Shown in pieces: positions 1 through 5,834 of a stretch of DNA of 6,621 nucleotides (positions are counted from its first letter, which is position 1; each line of letters opens with the position of its first letter). Position numbers and translations under genes: made by a program. A model generated the notes under the pieces. The model made no database searches. It saw only the letters and a list, made by a program, of their open reading frames with translations, and was not told the origin of the DNA. Source of the stretch: Desulfoplanes sp. GTDB lineage: Bacteria > Desulfobacterota > Desulfovibrionia > Desulfovibrionales > Desulfomicrobiaceae. Where the stretch lies: contig JAQVZR010000101.1 in assembly GCA_028708105.1 (NCBI GenBank), positions 1 to 6,621 of the forward strand, given 5' to 3'.

Positions 1-776
1 GCGCTGGTGGTATGTTTTAAGGCCATGAGCCAGAAGACAAAGGTGATACCCATCTCAAAGATGCCTACATAGATGGCCCCAAAGAGTCCCTGGACAGATG
101 TCAGCACAAAGCTGGACAGGCAGGGTGTGCATAGCAGGATGTACACCGTCCCGAAGCAGAAATTCAGGAAAAGACGCACGCAGGGATCAAATCTGTCACG
201 GGTGTTGAAAATCCAGTACAGGGACCAGATGACTGTGCTTACAAGGGCCAGGGCCGTCCCCAGGGGATCGGAAAAATGGCTGAGATGTATTTCTCCGTGG
301 GTGGCAATGACCACGATTCCCGCGTAACTGATGCCAATGGCCACAATTTGCTGCTTGCCAAGTTTTTGTCCCAAGAGGGGAATGGAAAGAAGGGCCATGG
401 TGATGGCCCATGTATAATTGAGAGCCTGGGCTTCCTGCGCCGGCAAAAGATCATATGCCTTGAACAAAATGAGGTAGTAGAGCAGAGGGTTTAAGGCCCC
501 CATACCCATGGAGATGAGCGTGTTTTTTACGGTCAGCCTGGTCAGCAGATGCAGCTTTTTTTGGGACGCGACAACACAAAAAAGAACGATGACCGAGGTC
601 AGGGATGCGTACAGCAGAAGCTGTACTGGGTCCATATACTGCAGGGACAGCTTGAAGGCCGAGGCCACGGTGGACCAGATGGCCACGGCTGACAGAGCGT
701 AGATATATGCCTTGGTCTGGTTGGAAAATTCCATAAATTTTTTGTGACCGATAGATAGAAGGGGCGATTGATTCAT
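1..776 (-). CDS. EamA/DMT-family membrane transporter (3' end missing)
   Basis: Read on the minus strand, this frame is open from 776 to the left edge and encodes about 258 residues of a highly hydrophobic protein. It shows the two-repeat pattern of the EamA (drug/metabolite transporter) family. The first helix carries AIWSTVASAFK, and a later stretch PAQEAQALNYTWAITMALLS is typical of the end of the first EamA repeat. The second repeat begins near DPLGTALALVSTVIW and reaches FEMGITFVFWLMALKHTTSA, the usual penultimate helix. Family members are about 290-300 aa with ten helices, so some 30-40 residues lie outside the window. They move small metabolites across the inner membrane; the substrate cannot be read here. 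The start is uncertain: ATG at 776, 734 and 821 are all in frame and none has a clear Shine-Dalgarno. The 734 start (MEFSNQTKAYIYA) would fit the family's usual short N-terminus. The gene diverges from the helicase gene. Confidence 0.85.
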   Translation of the reverse strand, partial: MNQSPLLSIGHKKFMEFSNQTKAYIYALSAVAIWSTVASAFKLSLQYMDPVQLLLYASLTSVIVLFCVVASQKKLHLLTRLTVKNTLISMGMGALNPLLYYLILFKAYDLLPAQEAQALNYTWAITMALLSIPLLGQKLGKQQIVAIGISYAGIVVIATHGEIHLSHFSDPLGTALALVSTVIWSLYWIFNTRDRFDPCVRLFLNFCFGTVYILLCTPCLSSFVLTSVQGLFGAIYVGIFEMGITFVFWLMALKHTTS

Positions 777-887
777 CGACCGGCACGAGGGTCCGCAGAG
801 TGAAAAAGTACACGCTGTCATGCGGGATATGCGCCGGAAAAGAGAGCACGTATGCCATTTTTTTTCAATGGGCAATGTATAACCGAT

Positions 888-892
888 AAGGA
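888..892 (+). promoter_or_regulatory. Shine-Dalgarno for the helicase gene (decides a GTG start)
   Basis: AAGGA lies 7 bases before GTG at 900. No in-frame ATG with a ribosome binding site lies nearby, and the next methionine is inside the first conserved helicase segment. This supports the GTG start. Confidence 0.7.
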
Positions 893-899
893 ATAACGC

Positions 900-2468
900 G
901 TGGAAAGTGATACCCAGAGCAATGCTGATCGTGGCGAAGAAGACGTCGTCAAAACGGAACAACCCGAAGTTCAAAGCGTTTGTTTGCAGGATTTACCCCC
1001 GTACCTTCAAGATGCCTGCGGGCGGATGGGCTGGTCAGGTCTGACACCTGTGCAGTCAAGGACCATTCCCTATCTGACCAGGGGACAGGACGTTATGGTT
1101 CAGTCCCGAACAGGTACGGGCAAAACGGCTGCTTATCTGCTGCCTCTGTTCGAAAAAATTGATTTTTCCAAGCCCACCTGCCAGTCCCTGGTGCTTGTGC
1201 CTACCCGAGAGTTGGCCAGACAGGTCATTGCCGAAGCTGAGGCTGTAGGAACAGGAATCGGAGTGAAAACGGCTGCGCTCTATGGTGGAGCCTCATATAC
1301 GGTTCAGTTGGACGCCCTGCACGCAGGGGCGCAGTTTGTGGTTGGAACGCCCGGTCGGGTGCTTGATCATCTGCTCAAAGGGACGTTGAAACTGGATGGA
1401 CTCCGTTTTCTGGTCCTTGATGAAGCCGATCGGATGCTCTCCATGGGATTTTATCCGGATATGAAAGCTGTGCAGGGATATCTGCCCCGCAGAAAGATCA
1501 CCACTGCATTGTTTTCTGCCACCTATCCACCCCATGTGAAACGACTGGCCGGGGAATTTTTGCAGTCTCCCCAGGTACTCAGCCTGAGCAGCGATCATAT
1601 GCATGTCACCGAAGTGGAGCACGTCTATTATAAGGTTCCGGGCATGATGCGGGACCGGGCGCTGATCCGGATTTTGGAAATGGAAAATCCAACATCGGCC
1701 ATTATTTTTTGCAACACCAAGGTCGATGTGCATTATGTAACTGTGGTGCTCAAACGTTTTGGGTACGATGCGGACGAACTTAGTTCTGATCTCTCCCAGG
1801 GAGCACGGGACAAGGTGCTCTCCCGGGTACGGGCTGGGGAACTGCGGTTTCTCGTGGCCACGGATGTGGCCGCCAGGGGTATCGATATCCCGGAACTCTC
1901 CCATGTTATTCAGTATGAGCCTCCGGAGGACCCTGAAGTTTATATCCACCGGTCCGGACGGACAGGACGTGCAGGAGCCAGCGGTCAGGCCATTATCCTG
2001 GTGGATGTGATTGAAGAGCTAAAGATGAAATCCATTGCCTCCCAGTTCAGTGTTCCTATCCAGGAACGATGTCTGCCCGAGGATTCCGATGTGCAGGAGA
2101 TTATGTCCGAACGGGCCATCGCTCTCCTTGAGGCCAGGATGCGGACCAAAGATCTGTTGCAGAAGGAGCGTATGCAGCGTTTTGCTCCCCTGGCCAAAAC
2201 TCTGGGAGAGGATGCAGATCTACGGTCGTTGATGGCCATGTTGCTGGATGAGTTTTATCAGGCCAGCGTGAGCAAGGCTCCCGAGACACCCAAAGGAGAA
2301 CCTGCACAAAAGTCCGCGCCCGCGAAGCTCAGGCCAAAGCCCAATGGCAGCCAGCAGCGAAGACCTCGCAGACGAGGCAACCGATCCGGTTCCAATAGTG
2401 GAGAGAAGGCCTCGGTATCCGGTTCTGGAAACCCTGCAGGCGGTGCAAAAAAATCAACCCAAAAATAA
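900..2468 (+). CDS. DEAD-box ATP-dependent RNA helicase
   Basis: A 522-residue RNA helicase that unwinds short RNA duplexes using ATP in the cytoplasm. Both RecA-like domains are complete. Visible motifs are: Q-motif glutamine in GLTPVQSRTIP (47-57), Walker A SRTGTGKT (69-76), PTRELA (101-106), GG (129-130), TPGR (150-153), DEAD (174-177), SAT (206-208), IIFCNT (268-273), TDVAARGIDIP (321-331) and HRSGRTGR (350-357). After the core (about 375) comes a helical stretch to about 455 ending LLDEFYQ, resembling the region that follows the core in DeaD/CsdA-type proteins. The last 60 or so residues are low-complexity and basic (QQRRPRRRGNRSGS), probably an RNA-binding tail. I see no DbpA-type RNA-recognition domain, so a DeaD or RhlE/SrmB-like role in ribosome assembly or mRNA turnover is inference. 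The start is GTG, with AAGGA 7 bases upstream. It is the first gene of an operon with ppiC. Confidence 0.96.
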   Translation: MESDTQSNADRGEEDVVKTEQPEVQSVCLQDLPPYLQDACGRMGWSGLTPVQSRTIPYLTRGQDVMVQSRTGTGKTAAYLLPLFEKIDFSKPTCQSLVLVPTRELARQVIAEAEAVGTGIGVKTAALYGGASYTVQLDALHAGAQFVVGTPGRVLDHLLKGTLKLDGLRFLVLDEADRMLSMGFYPDMKAVQGYLPRRKITTALFSATYPPHVKRLAGEFLQSPQVLSLSSDHMHVTEVEHVYYKVPGMMRDRALIRILEMENPTSAIIFCNTKVDVHYVTVVLKRFGYDADELSSDLSQGARDKVLSRVRAGELRFLVATDVAARGIDIPELSHVIQYEPPEDPEVYIHRSGRTGRAGASGQAIILVDVIEELKMKSIASQFSVPIQERCLPEDSDVQEIMSERAIALLEARMRTKDLLQKERMQRFAPLAKTLGEDADLRSLMAMLLDEFYQASVSKAPETPKGEPAQKSAPAKLRPKPNGSQQRRPRRRGNRSGSNSGEKASVSGSGNPAGGAKKSTQK

Positions 2469-2474
2469 AGGAGG
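2469..2474 (+). promoter_or_regulatory. Shine-Dalgarno of ppiC, abutting the helicase stop
   Basis: AGGAGG begins on the base right after the helicase TAA (2466-2468) and lies 5 bases before the ppiC ATG. A ribosome finishing the helicase gene would stop over the ppiC initiation site, so the two genes may be translationally coupled. Confidence 0.8.
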
Positions 2475-2479
2475 GTACC

Positions 2480-2761
2480 ATGACCCGAGCAAAAGCCCGG
2501 CATATTCTTGTGCCAACATTGGAAGAGTGTGAATCCTTGAAGCAGGAAATTGAAAACGGAGCCGATTTCGCCGAGATGGCCGCAGCCCATTCGAAGTGCC
2601 CTTCGGGCCAGCGTGGCGGTAACCTTGGTGAATTCGGCAAGGGCCAGATGGTCCCTGAATTTGAAGCGGTCGTGTTCAATGAAGAAGTGGGTAAGGTCCA
2701 CGGACCAGTTAAGACCCAGTTTGGTTATCATCTCATTGAAGTGACCGAACGCAACGATTAA
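2480..2761 (+). CDS. ppiC: Parvulin-type peptidyl-prolyl cis-trans isomerase
   Basis: A 93-residue single-domain parvulin, the same length as Escherichia coli PpiC as I recall it. It catalyses cis-trans isomerisation of peptide bonds before proline during protein folding. Conserved features are ARHILV near the N-terminus (active-site histidine at about residue 8), GADFAEMAAAHSKCPSG (27-43), RGGNLGEFGKGQMVPEFEAVVF (45-66) and the terminal QFGYHLIEV with the second conserved histidine. The segment CPSGxRGGxLGEFxxGQMVPxF is nearly identical to E. coli PpiC. There is no signal peptide, lipobox or membrane segment, so it is cytoplasmic, unlike SurA/PrsA-type parvulins. It starts 11 bases after the helicase stop with a strong AGGAGG site and ends just before a strong hairpin, so it is the last gene of a two-gene operon. 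Confidence 0.95.
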   Translation: MTRAKARHILVPTLEECESLKQEIENGADFAEMAAAHSKCPSGQRGGNLGEFGKGQMVPEFEAVVFNEEVGKVHGPVKTQFGYHLIEVTERND

Positions 2762-2778
2762 TACACCCCGTTTGTGCA

Positions 2779-2830
2779 CCACAACAAAGCCGGAGCATCT
2801 TCTCATGGAGATGCTCCGGCTTTGTTGTGG
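2779..2830. terminator. Bidirectional intrinsic terminator between ppiC and the 179-aa gene
   Basis: A perfect 22-bp inverted repeat with arms 2779-2800 and 2809-2830 and an 8-base loop (TCTCATGG). The GC-rich inner stem (AGCCGGAGCATCT) is flanked by AACAAA on the left and TTTGTT on the right. Each strand therefore presents a hairpin followed by a U-rich run, although the run is interrupted and partly within the stem. It lies 18 bases after ppiC and 83 bases beyond the end of the converging minus-strand gene, so it can end both transcripts. Confidence 0.88.
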
Positions 2831-2912
2831 CCATGGCCGCAATACCCGGGAATACGACACGAATACCTATGTGACCTTGCACGGACGTTAGTATGGAACT
2901 TTGACGTTCAGG

Positions 2913-3452
2913 TTATGGTCTTACGGAAATATCTTCCGTGGATGGATGTCCCATGGTATACAATTGATTGCTGCTGTAGCGTTGCTGTATTTCTAGCTTG
3001 GCCAGGGCGAATTCCTGATCCGTATAGGGGAAGGACAGCTGGTCGTTGACGGCCTGTTTGAAACGATCCGTAATGTCACGGGTGAGGTGTACTGGCGCAA
3101 TGCCTTTAATATTTCCCATGTCCGTCAAGTACATGGTTATCCGTGCGGGTGAGGGAGAGGCCATGAACCTATCCAAAAATTCGGGATATTGGGACCTGGC
3201 GTTAAAACTTCCTTCCACAGGACCGAATCCTTTGGTGGTAAACTCAAGCAGAATGAAGGGGATGATTGGCTGGGTGGTGGAAACATATAAAGAGATCTGA
3301 TGCACACCGGCGGAGAAACAACGCAATTCCTCCAGAGTTATGCCCGGAAAATTCATGTTCAGGGTCAGTCCCGTGGAATCTGTCTGCAGCCAGCACCCTT
3401 CGAGACGGGGGATGGTAATGCGTAACGGATTGTTGATGTTAATAACCGGCAT
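2913..3452 (-). CDS. Conserved-looking protein of unknown function, 179 aa
   Basis: I do not recognise this protein. The frame encodes 179 residues from ATG at 3452. The first third looks beta-rich with alternating hydrophobic residues (PVININNPLRITIPRLEGCW, then LTLNMNFPGIT). The middle has SAGVHQISLYVSTTQPIIPFILLEF and a patch rich in Phe, Gly and Pro. The last third looks helical and charged (LTRDITDRFKQAVNDQ, then FALAKLEIQQRYSS). There is no signal peptide, membrane helix, zinc motif or obvious catalytic signature, so a small soluble cytoplasmic protein is likely. A GTG three codons upstream (3461) is in frame, but it overlaps the ribosome binding site, so the ATG is preferred. The gene stands alone: it diverges from the Fe-S gene across 185 AT-rich bases and converges with ppiC at a shared terminator. 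That it is a real gene rests on the frame length, the good ribosome binding site and the flanking signals. Confidence 0.8.
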   Translation of the reverse strand: MPVININNPLRITIPRLEGCWLQTDSTGLTLNMNFPGITLEELRCFSAGVHQISLYVSTTQPIIPFILLEFTTKGFGPVEGSFNARSQYPEFLDRFMASPSPARITMYLTDMGNIKGIAPVHLTRDITDRFKQAVNDQLSFPYTDQEFALAKLEIQQRYSSNQLYTMGHPSTEDISVRP

Positions 3453-3458
3453 GGGAGA

Positions 3459-3464
3459 CACCTT
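3459..3464 (-). promoter_or_regulatory. Shine-Dalgarno that sets the start of the 179-aa gene
   Basis: On the minus strand AAGGTG precedes ATG (3452) by 6 bases. It overlaps the alternative upstream GTG (3461), which argues against that GTG being the initiation codon. Confidence 0.65.
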
Positions 3465-3543
3465 TTTTGTTGTACAGCGTAAGAAAATTTGTAGCGTGGC
3501 CGTATTGAGCTTGATATTTTTGTTTTTATATGTGCTCTTTCCC

Positions 3544-3572
3544 TTGTATCTTTGTATAAATTTTTTTATAAT
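3544..3572 (+). promoter_or_regulatory. Sigma70-type promoter of the Fe-S protein gene
   Basis: A -10 box TATAAT (3567-3572, a full match to consensus) lies 17 bases after TTGTAT (3544-3549), which matches the -35 consensus only in its first three positions. The surroundings are strongly AT-rich. Transcription would start near 3579, giving a leader of about 59 bases before ATG 3638. Confidence 0.6.
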
Positions 3573-3584
3573 GCAATGAATTTA

Positions 3585-3617
3585 ATGTAATTTTTATGTA
3601 AAGTAAAGAATATGTAA
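3585..3617 (+). repeat. Three ATGTAA direct repeats in the Fe-S gene leader
   Basis: ATGTAA occurs at 3585-3590, 3596-3601 and 3612-3617, just downstream of the predicted transcription start. The first two are 11 bases apart, about one helical turn, and the third is 16 further. They may be operator half-sites, but in a tract this AT-rich chance is a serious alternative. Confidence 0.25.
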
Positions 3618-3623
3618 TACAAA

Positions 3624-3629
3624 AGGGAG
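3624..3629 (+). promoter_or_regulatory. Shine-Dalgarno that sets the start of the Fe-S gene
   Basis: AGGGAG lies 8 bases before ATG 3638 but only 2 bases before the in-frame ATG at 3632. The spacing favours 3638 (MAHQVIRSG) over the longer start. Confidence 0.7.
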
Positions 3630-3637
3630 AAATGTTT

Positions 3638-4924
3638 ATGGCGCATCAAGTTATCAGGTCGGGGTATGATTCCCTTGTTGACCGTATAAATCGTTTTCCA
3701 CAGGGCGCACCTCCTTCTCCGCTGTTATACAAAATTTTGCATATTTTGTTCAGTGAACAGGACGCTGCATTGGTAGCCAAACTGCCCATCAAGCCTTTTC
3801 ACACTGATCAGGCAGCCAAAATTTGGGACATGCCCCCGGCCCAGGCTCAAAATATTTTGGATCAGCTTTCGGGGCGGGCCCTTCTGGTGGATATCGAGGA
3901 ACCGGACGGGCGGTCCGTATACGTCCTTCCTCCGCCCATGGCCGGATTTTTTGAATTTTCCATGATGCGTACGAGGGGGGATATTGACCAGCATCTTCTG
4001 GCCCAGCTTTTTTATGAATATTGCAACGAAGAAGAGGATTTTATCAAAAATCTCTTTGTGCAAGGCGAAACACAGCTGGGTCGGGTTTTTGTGCATGAAC
4101 CGGTATTGTCCAAAGAAAATGACGCCCATGTTCTTGATTATGAACGGGCTTCAGAGGTCATCCGTTCTTCACCCAAAATGGGGATTTCCACCTGTTATTG
4201 TCGGTCCAAAATGCAGCACATGGGCAGGGCCTGCGATGCCCCCCTGGATATTTGTATGACTTTCAATGCCTCGGCCGGATCACTTATTAAACATGGGTTT
4301 GCTCGTTCAGTGGACGTCAAAGAAGGCCTTGATCTTCTAGATCAGGCCTATGAGCATAACCTGGTCCAGTTCGGGGAAAATTGCAGGCAGGGAGTTAATT
4401 TTATCTGCAATTGTTGTGGGTGCTGTTGTGAGGCCATGCTGGCTGCCAAGCGATTCGGTTTGCTGCATCCCCTGCACACCACCAATTTTATGCCTGAGAT
4501 CGATTACGAGAAGTGCATTACCTGCGGAATTTGTGTGGAGCGTTGCCCGGTGGAAGCCATGGGACTTGTTTCAGCCAATGATTCCAAACATCCCAAGAAG
4601 AAAAAACCGTTGATCAATACAGAGCTTTGCCTGGGTTGTGGTATCTGCGCCCGGAACTGCCCGGAAAAGGCTATCCGTATGGAAAGTCGCAAAGAGCGGA
4701 TCATTACGCCTCTTAATTCCACTCACCGCTGTGTGGTTATGGCCATTGAACGCGGCAAATTTCAAAACCTGCTTTTTGATAATCAGGTGTTGTGGAGCCA
4801 CCGCGCCCTGGCCGCTGTGCTGGGGGTGGTGCTGAAGCTTCCCGGGATCAAGCAGATCATGGCCTTGAAACAGGTCAAATCAAGGTATCTGGAATTTATG
4901 ATCCAAAAATTTTATCATGGTTGA
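3638..4924 (+). CDS. Winged-helix-like, Cys-rich 4Fe-4S dicluster protein
   Basis: A 428-residue soluble protein with three visible parts. Residues about 26-105 look like a winged-helix or HTH fold (LLYKILHILF, then HTDQAAKIWDMPPAQAQNILDQLSGR and a wing-like VDIEEPDGRSVYVL). A central region holds two unusual cysteine clusters: CYC-x10-C-x6-C (C186, C188, C199, C206) and CNCCGCCC (257-264). Two classical ferredoxin motifs follow: CITCGICVERCP (C293, C296, C299, C303) and CLGCGICARNCP (C331, C334, C337, C341), each predicted to bind a [4Fe-4S] cluster. A hydrophobic, amphipathic segment near 389-409 (RALAAVLGVVLKLPG) may touch the membrane but is not a convincing transmembrane helix. Proteins of this layout occur in strict anaerobes and are usually annotated only as 4Fe-4S binding proteins. 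Electron transfer or redox sensing is inferred. The gene stands alone with its own promoter; I see no catalytic partner gene next to it. Confidence 0.92.
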   Translation: MAHQVIRSGYDSLVDRINRFPQGAPPSPLLYKILHILFSEQDAALVAKLPIKPFHTDQAAKIWDMPPAQAQNILDQLSGRALLVDIEEPDGRSVYVLPPPMAGFFEFSMMRTRGDIDQHLLAQLFYEYCNEEEDFIKNLFVQGETQLGRVFVHEPVLSKENDAHVLDYERASEVIRSSPKMGISTCYCRSKMQHMGRACDAPLDICMTFNASAGSLIKHGFARSVDVKEGLDLLDQAYEHNLVQFGENCRQGVNFICNCCGCCCEAMLAAKRFGLLHPLHTTNFMPEIDYEKCITCGICVERCPVEAMGLVSANDSKHPKKKKPLINTELCLGCGICARNCPEKAIRMESRKERIITPLNSTHRCVVMAIERGKFQNLLFDNQVLWSHRALAAVLGVVLKLPGIKQIMALKQVKSRYLEFMIQKFYHG

Positions 4925-4978
4925 GCTTGATGTCCTTGTATCCATCTCATGGGCGGCTCGTATGCGCATATTCTGTTC

Positions 4979-5006
4979 TTGACAGTTGGCGTATCATTCC
5001 TAAAGT
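4979..5006 (+). promoter_or_regulatory. Possible sigma70-type promoter for slyD
   Basis: TTGACA (4979-4984) matches the -35 consensus fully. It is followed after 16 bases by TAAAGT (5001-5006), a 4-of-6 match to the -10 consensus. The start would be near 5013, giving a leader of about 184 bases. The alternative -10 boxes at 5061 and 5113 lack a good -35 partner. Confidence 0.4.
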
Positions 5007-5182
5007 TGCACCTGGTCAATGCTCCAGAGAATGGTAGTATTCTTTGGAGTATCAATTCTTTATACTGTTTCGTCCTGTCATTTTGGGGGTTCTGTGGAAA
5101 GGATTGATTTTATATAACAGGATGTTCCGGAATTTCCCTCTTACGAGTTGGGCCTCTCCTCCGGGACATCACAGATTTTTAG

Positions 5183-5188
5183 AAGGAG
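5183..5188 (+). promoter_or_regulatory. Shine-Dalgarno that sets the slyD start
   Basis: AAGGAG, within AGAAGGAGA, lies 8 bases before ATG 5197. It fixes the start there, although the frame is open further upstream. Confidence 0.88.
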
Positions 5189-5196
5189 ACCCTCGC

Positions 5197-5715
5197 ATGG
5201 AAAAAGTAGCAAAAGGCTTGTTTGTACAGGTAGCATACAAAGGAACGCTGGACGATGGACAGGTTTTTGATAGCAGCGAAGGACGTGCCCCTCTCGAGGT
5301 CGCCATGGGCGCTGGCATGATGATTCCCGGTTTTGAAGCCGCACTTATGGACATGGTTGTGGGCGAAAAAAAGACATTTACCCTCGCTCCTGAAGATGCC
5401 TACGGTGAGCATATGGCCGAACGTTTGATGGATTTCCCCGTGGATCAGATTCCTGCCGATATGAATCCCGAGGTCGGCCAGACCATTGGTCTGACCACAA
5501 ATGAAGGCCAGCAGATGCCTGCTCTCATTACCCACATTGACGAGAAAAAAGTGAGTCTGGACCTGAATCATCCTCTGGCCGGCAAGGCGCTGACTTTTGA
5601 TATTGAAGTCCTGTCCATCGCTAAGGAAACTGCCCACAAGCCTGCACCTGCTGCTGGCGGCTGCGAATCCAGCGGCTGTAGCAGCTGCTGCGGTAACTGC
5701 GGTTGTAACCATTAA
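5197..5715 (+). CDS. slyD: SlyD-type FKBP peptidyl-prolyl isomerase with Cys-rich metal tail
   Basis: A 172-residue cytoplasmic FKBP-family prolyl isomerase and chaperone. The opening VAKGLFVQVAYKGTLDDGQVFDSS is the SlyD FKBP start. PGFEAALMDMVVGEKKTF contributes to the FKBP pocket, and DAYGEH (67-72) leads into the insert-in-flap chaperone domain (about 71-124). NHPLAGKALTFDIEVLSI (124-141) closes the FKBP fold and matches the NHxLAG...F signature of E. coli SlyD. The tail (about 147-172) is Ala/Pro-rich and then Cys-rich, with Cys at 156, 161, 164, 165, 168 and 170 and a final His 172. It is a short version of the SlyD nickel- and zinc-binding tail, with far fewer histidines than in E. coli. 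In E. coli SlyD supplies nickel for [NiFe]-hydrogenase maturation; that role here is inference. It appears monocistronic and ends at a strong terminator. Confidence 0.95.
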   Translation: MEKVAKGLFVQVAYKGTLDDGQVFDSSEGRAPLEVAMGAGMMIPGFEAALMDMVVGEKKTFTLAPEDAYGEHMAERLMDFPVDQIPADMNPEVGQTIGLTTNEGQQMPALITHIDEKKVSLDLNHPLAGKALTFDIEVLSIAKETAHKPAPAAGGCESSGCSSCCGNCGCNH

Positions 5716-5748
5716 ACGGGAACATTTGCTGTAGAATAATTTCGGTTA

Positions 5749-5807
5749 CATCAAGCAACAAAAAAGCCCCTTGTCGTGAAGACAGGGGGCTTTTTTGTTG
5801 CTTGATG
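5749..5807. terminator. Bidirectional intrinsic terminator between slyD and the right-edge gene
   Basis: The arms 5749-5775 and 5781-5807 form a 27-bp stem with a single wobble (T5771 opposite G5785) around a 5-base loop, GTGAA. The GC-rich inner stem (GCCCC...GGGGGC) is followed by T6 (5791-5796) on the plus strand, and the matching A-run gives a T-run on the minus strand. It therefore works in both directions, between two converging genes. It starts 33 bases after slyD and 27 bases beyond the end of the right-edge gene. Confidence 0.95.
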
Positions 5808-5834
5808 GAGTTTGAAACATTCACGTAAGCTTAT

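Larger units (their letters stand above)
4925..5196. other. 272-bp spacer between the Fe-S gene and slyD
   Basis: I see no gene here. It contains a 10-base palindrome TATGCGCATA (4961-4970) without a T-run, so there is no convincing terminator for the Fe-S gene. It also holds a promoter-like pair (4979-5006) and further AT-rich -10-like boxes (TATACT at 5061-5066, TATAAC at 5113-5118). An in-frame extension of slyD back to TTG 5044 is open, but it lacks a ribosome binding site and has no counterpart in SlyD proteins. Confidence 0.6.

Noticed and set aside
451..858. Minus-strand 135-residue frame starting MAYVLSF.
   Set aside because: It overlaps the EamA transporter frame, and its product has no family-like features; the transporter frame reads as clear membrane helices.
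876..883. TGTATAAC as a -10 box for the helicase gene.
   Set aside because: No usable -35 box at the right distance, and the transcript would start only about 10 bases before the GTG, cutting into the ribosome binding site.
1800..1826. Inverted repeat GAGCAC...GTGCTC.
   Set aside because: A short 6-bp match inside conserved helicase coding sequence, with no T-run; most likely chance.
1293..1949. Minus-strand 218-residue frame inside the helicase gene.
   Set aside because: It is antisense to the conserved helicase motifs and is a shadow of that gene's codon use.
2258..2860. Minus-strand 200-residue frame across the end of the helicase gene and ppiC.
   Set aside because: It lies opposite two well-supported genes and crosses the terminator hairpin.
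3046..3300. Plus-strand 84-residue frame within the 179-aa gene.
   Set aside because: No ribosome binding site; the minus-strand frame is longer and has proper start and end signals.
4961..4970. Palindrome TATGCGCATA as a terminator or operator.
   Set aside because: Too short, with no loop and no T-run; a 10-base palindrome alone is weak evidence.
5044..5196. N-terminal extension of slyD from TTG 5044, with a hydrophobic start resembling a signal sequence.
   Set aside because: No ribosome binding site before the TTG, no such extension in SlyD proteins, and a strong AAGGAG site sits in front of ATG 5197.
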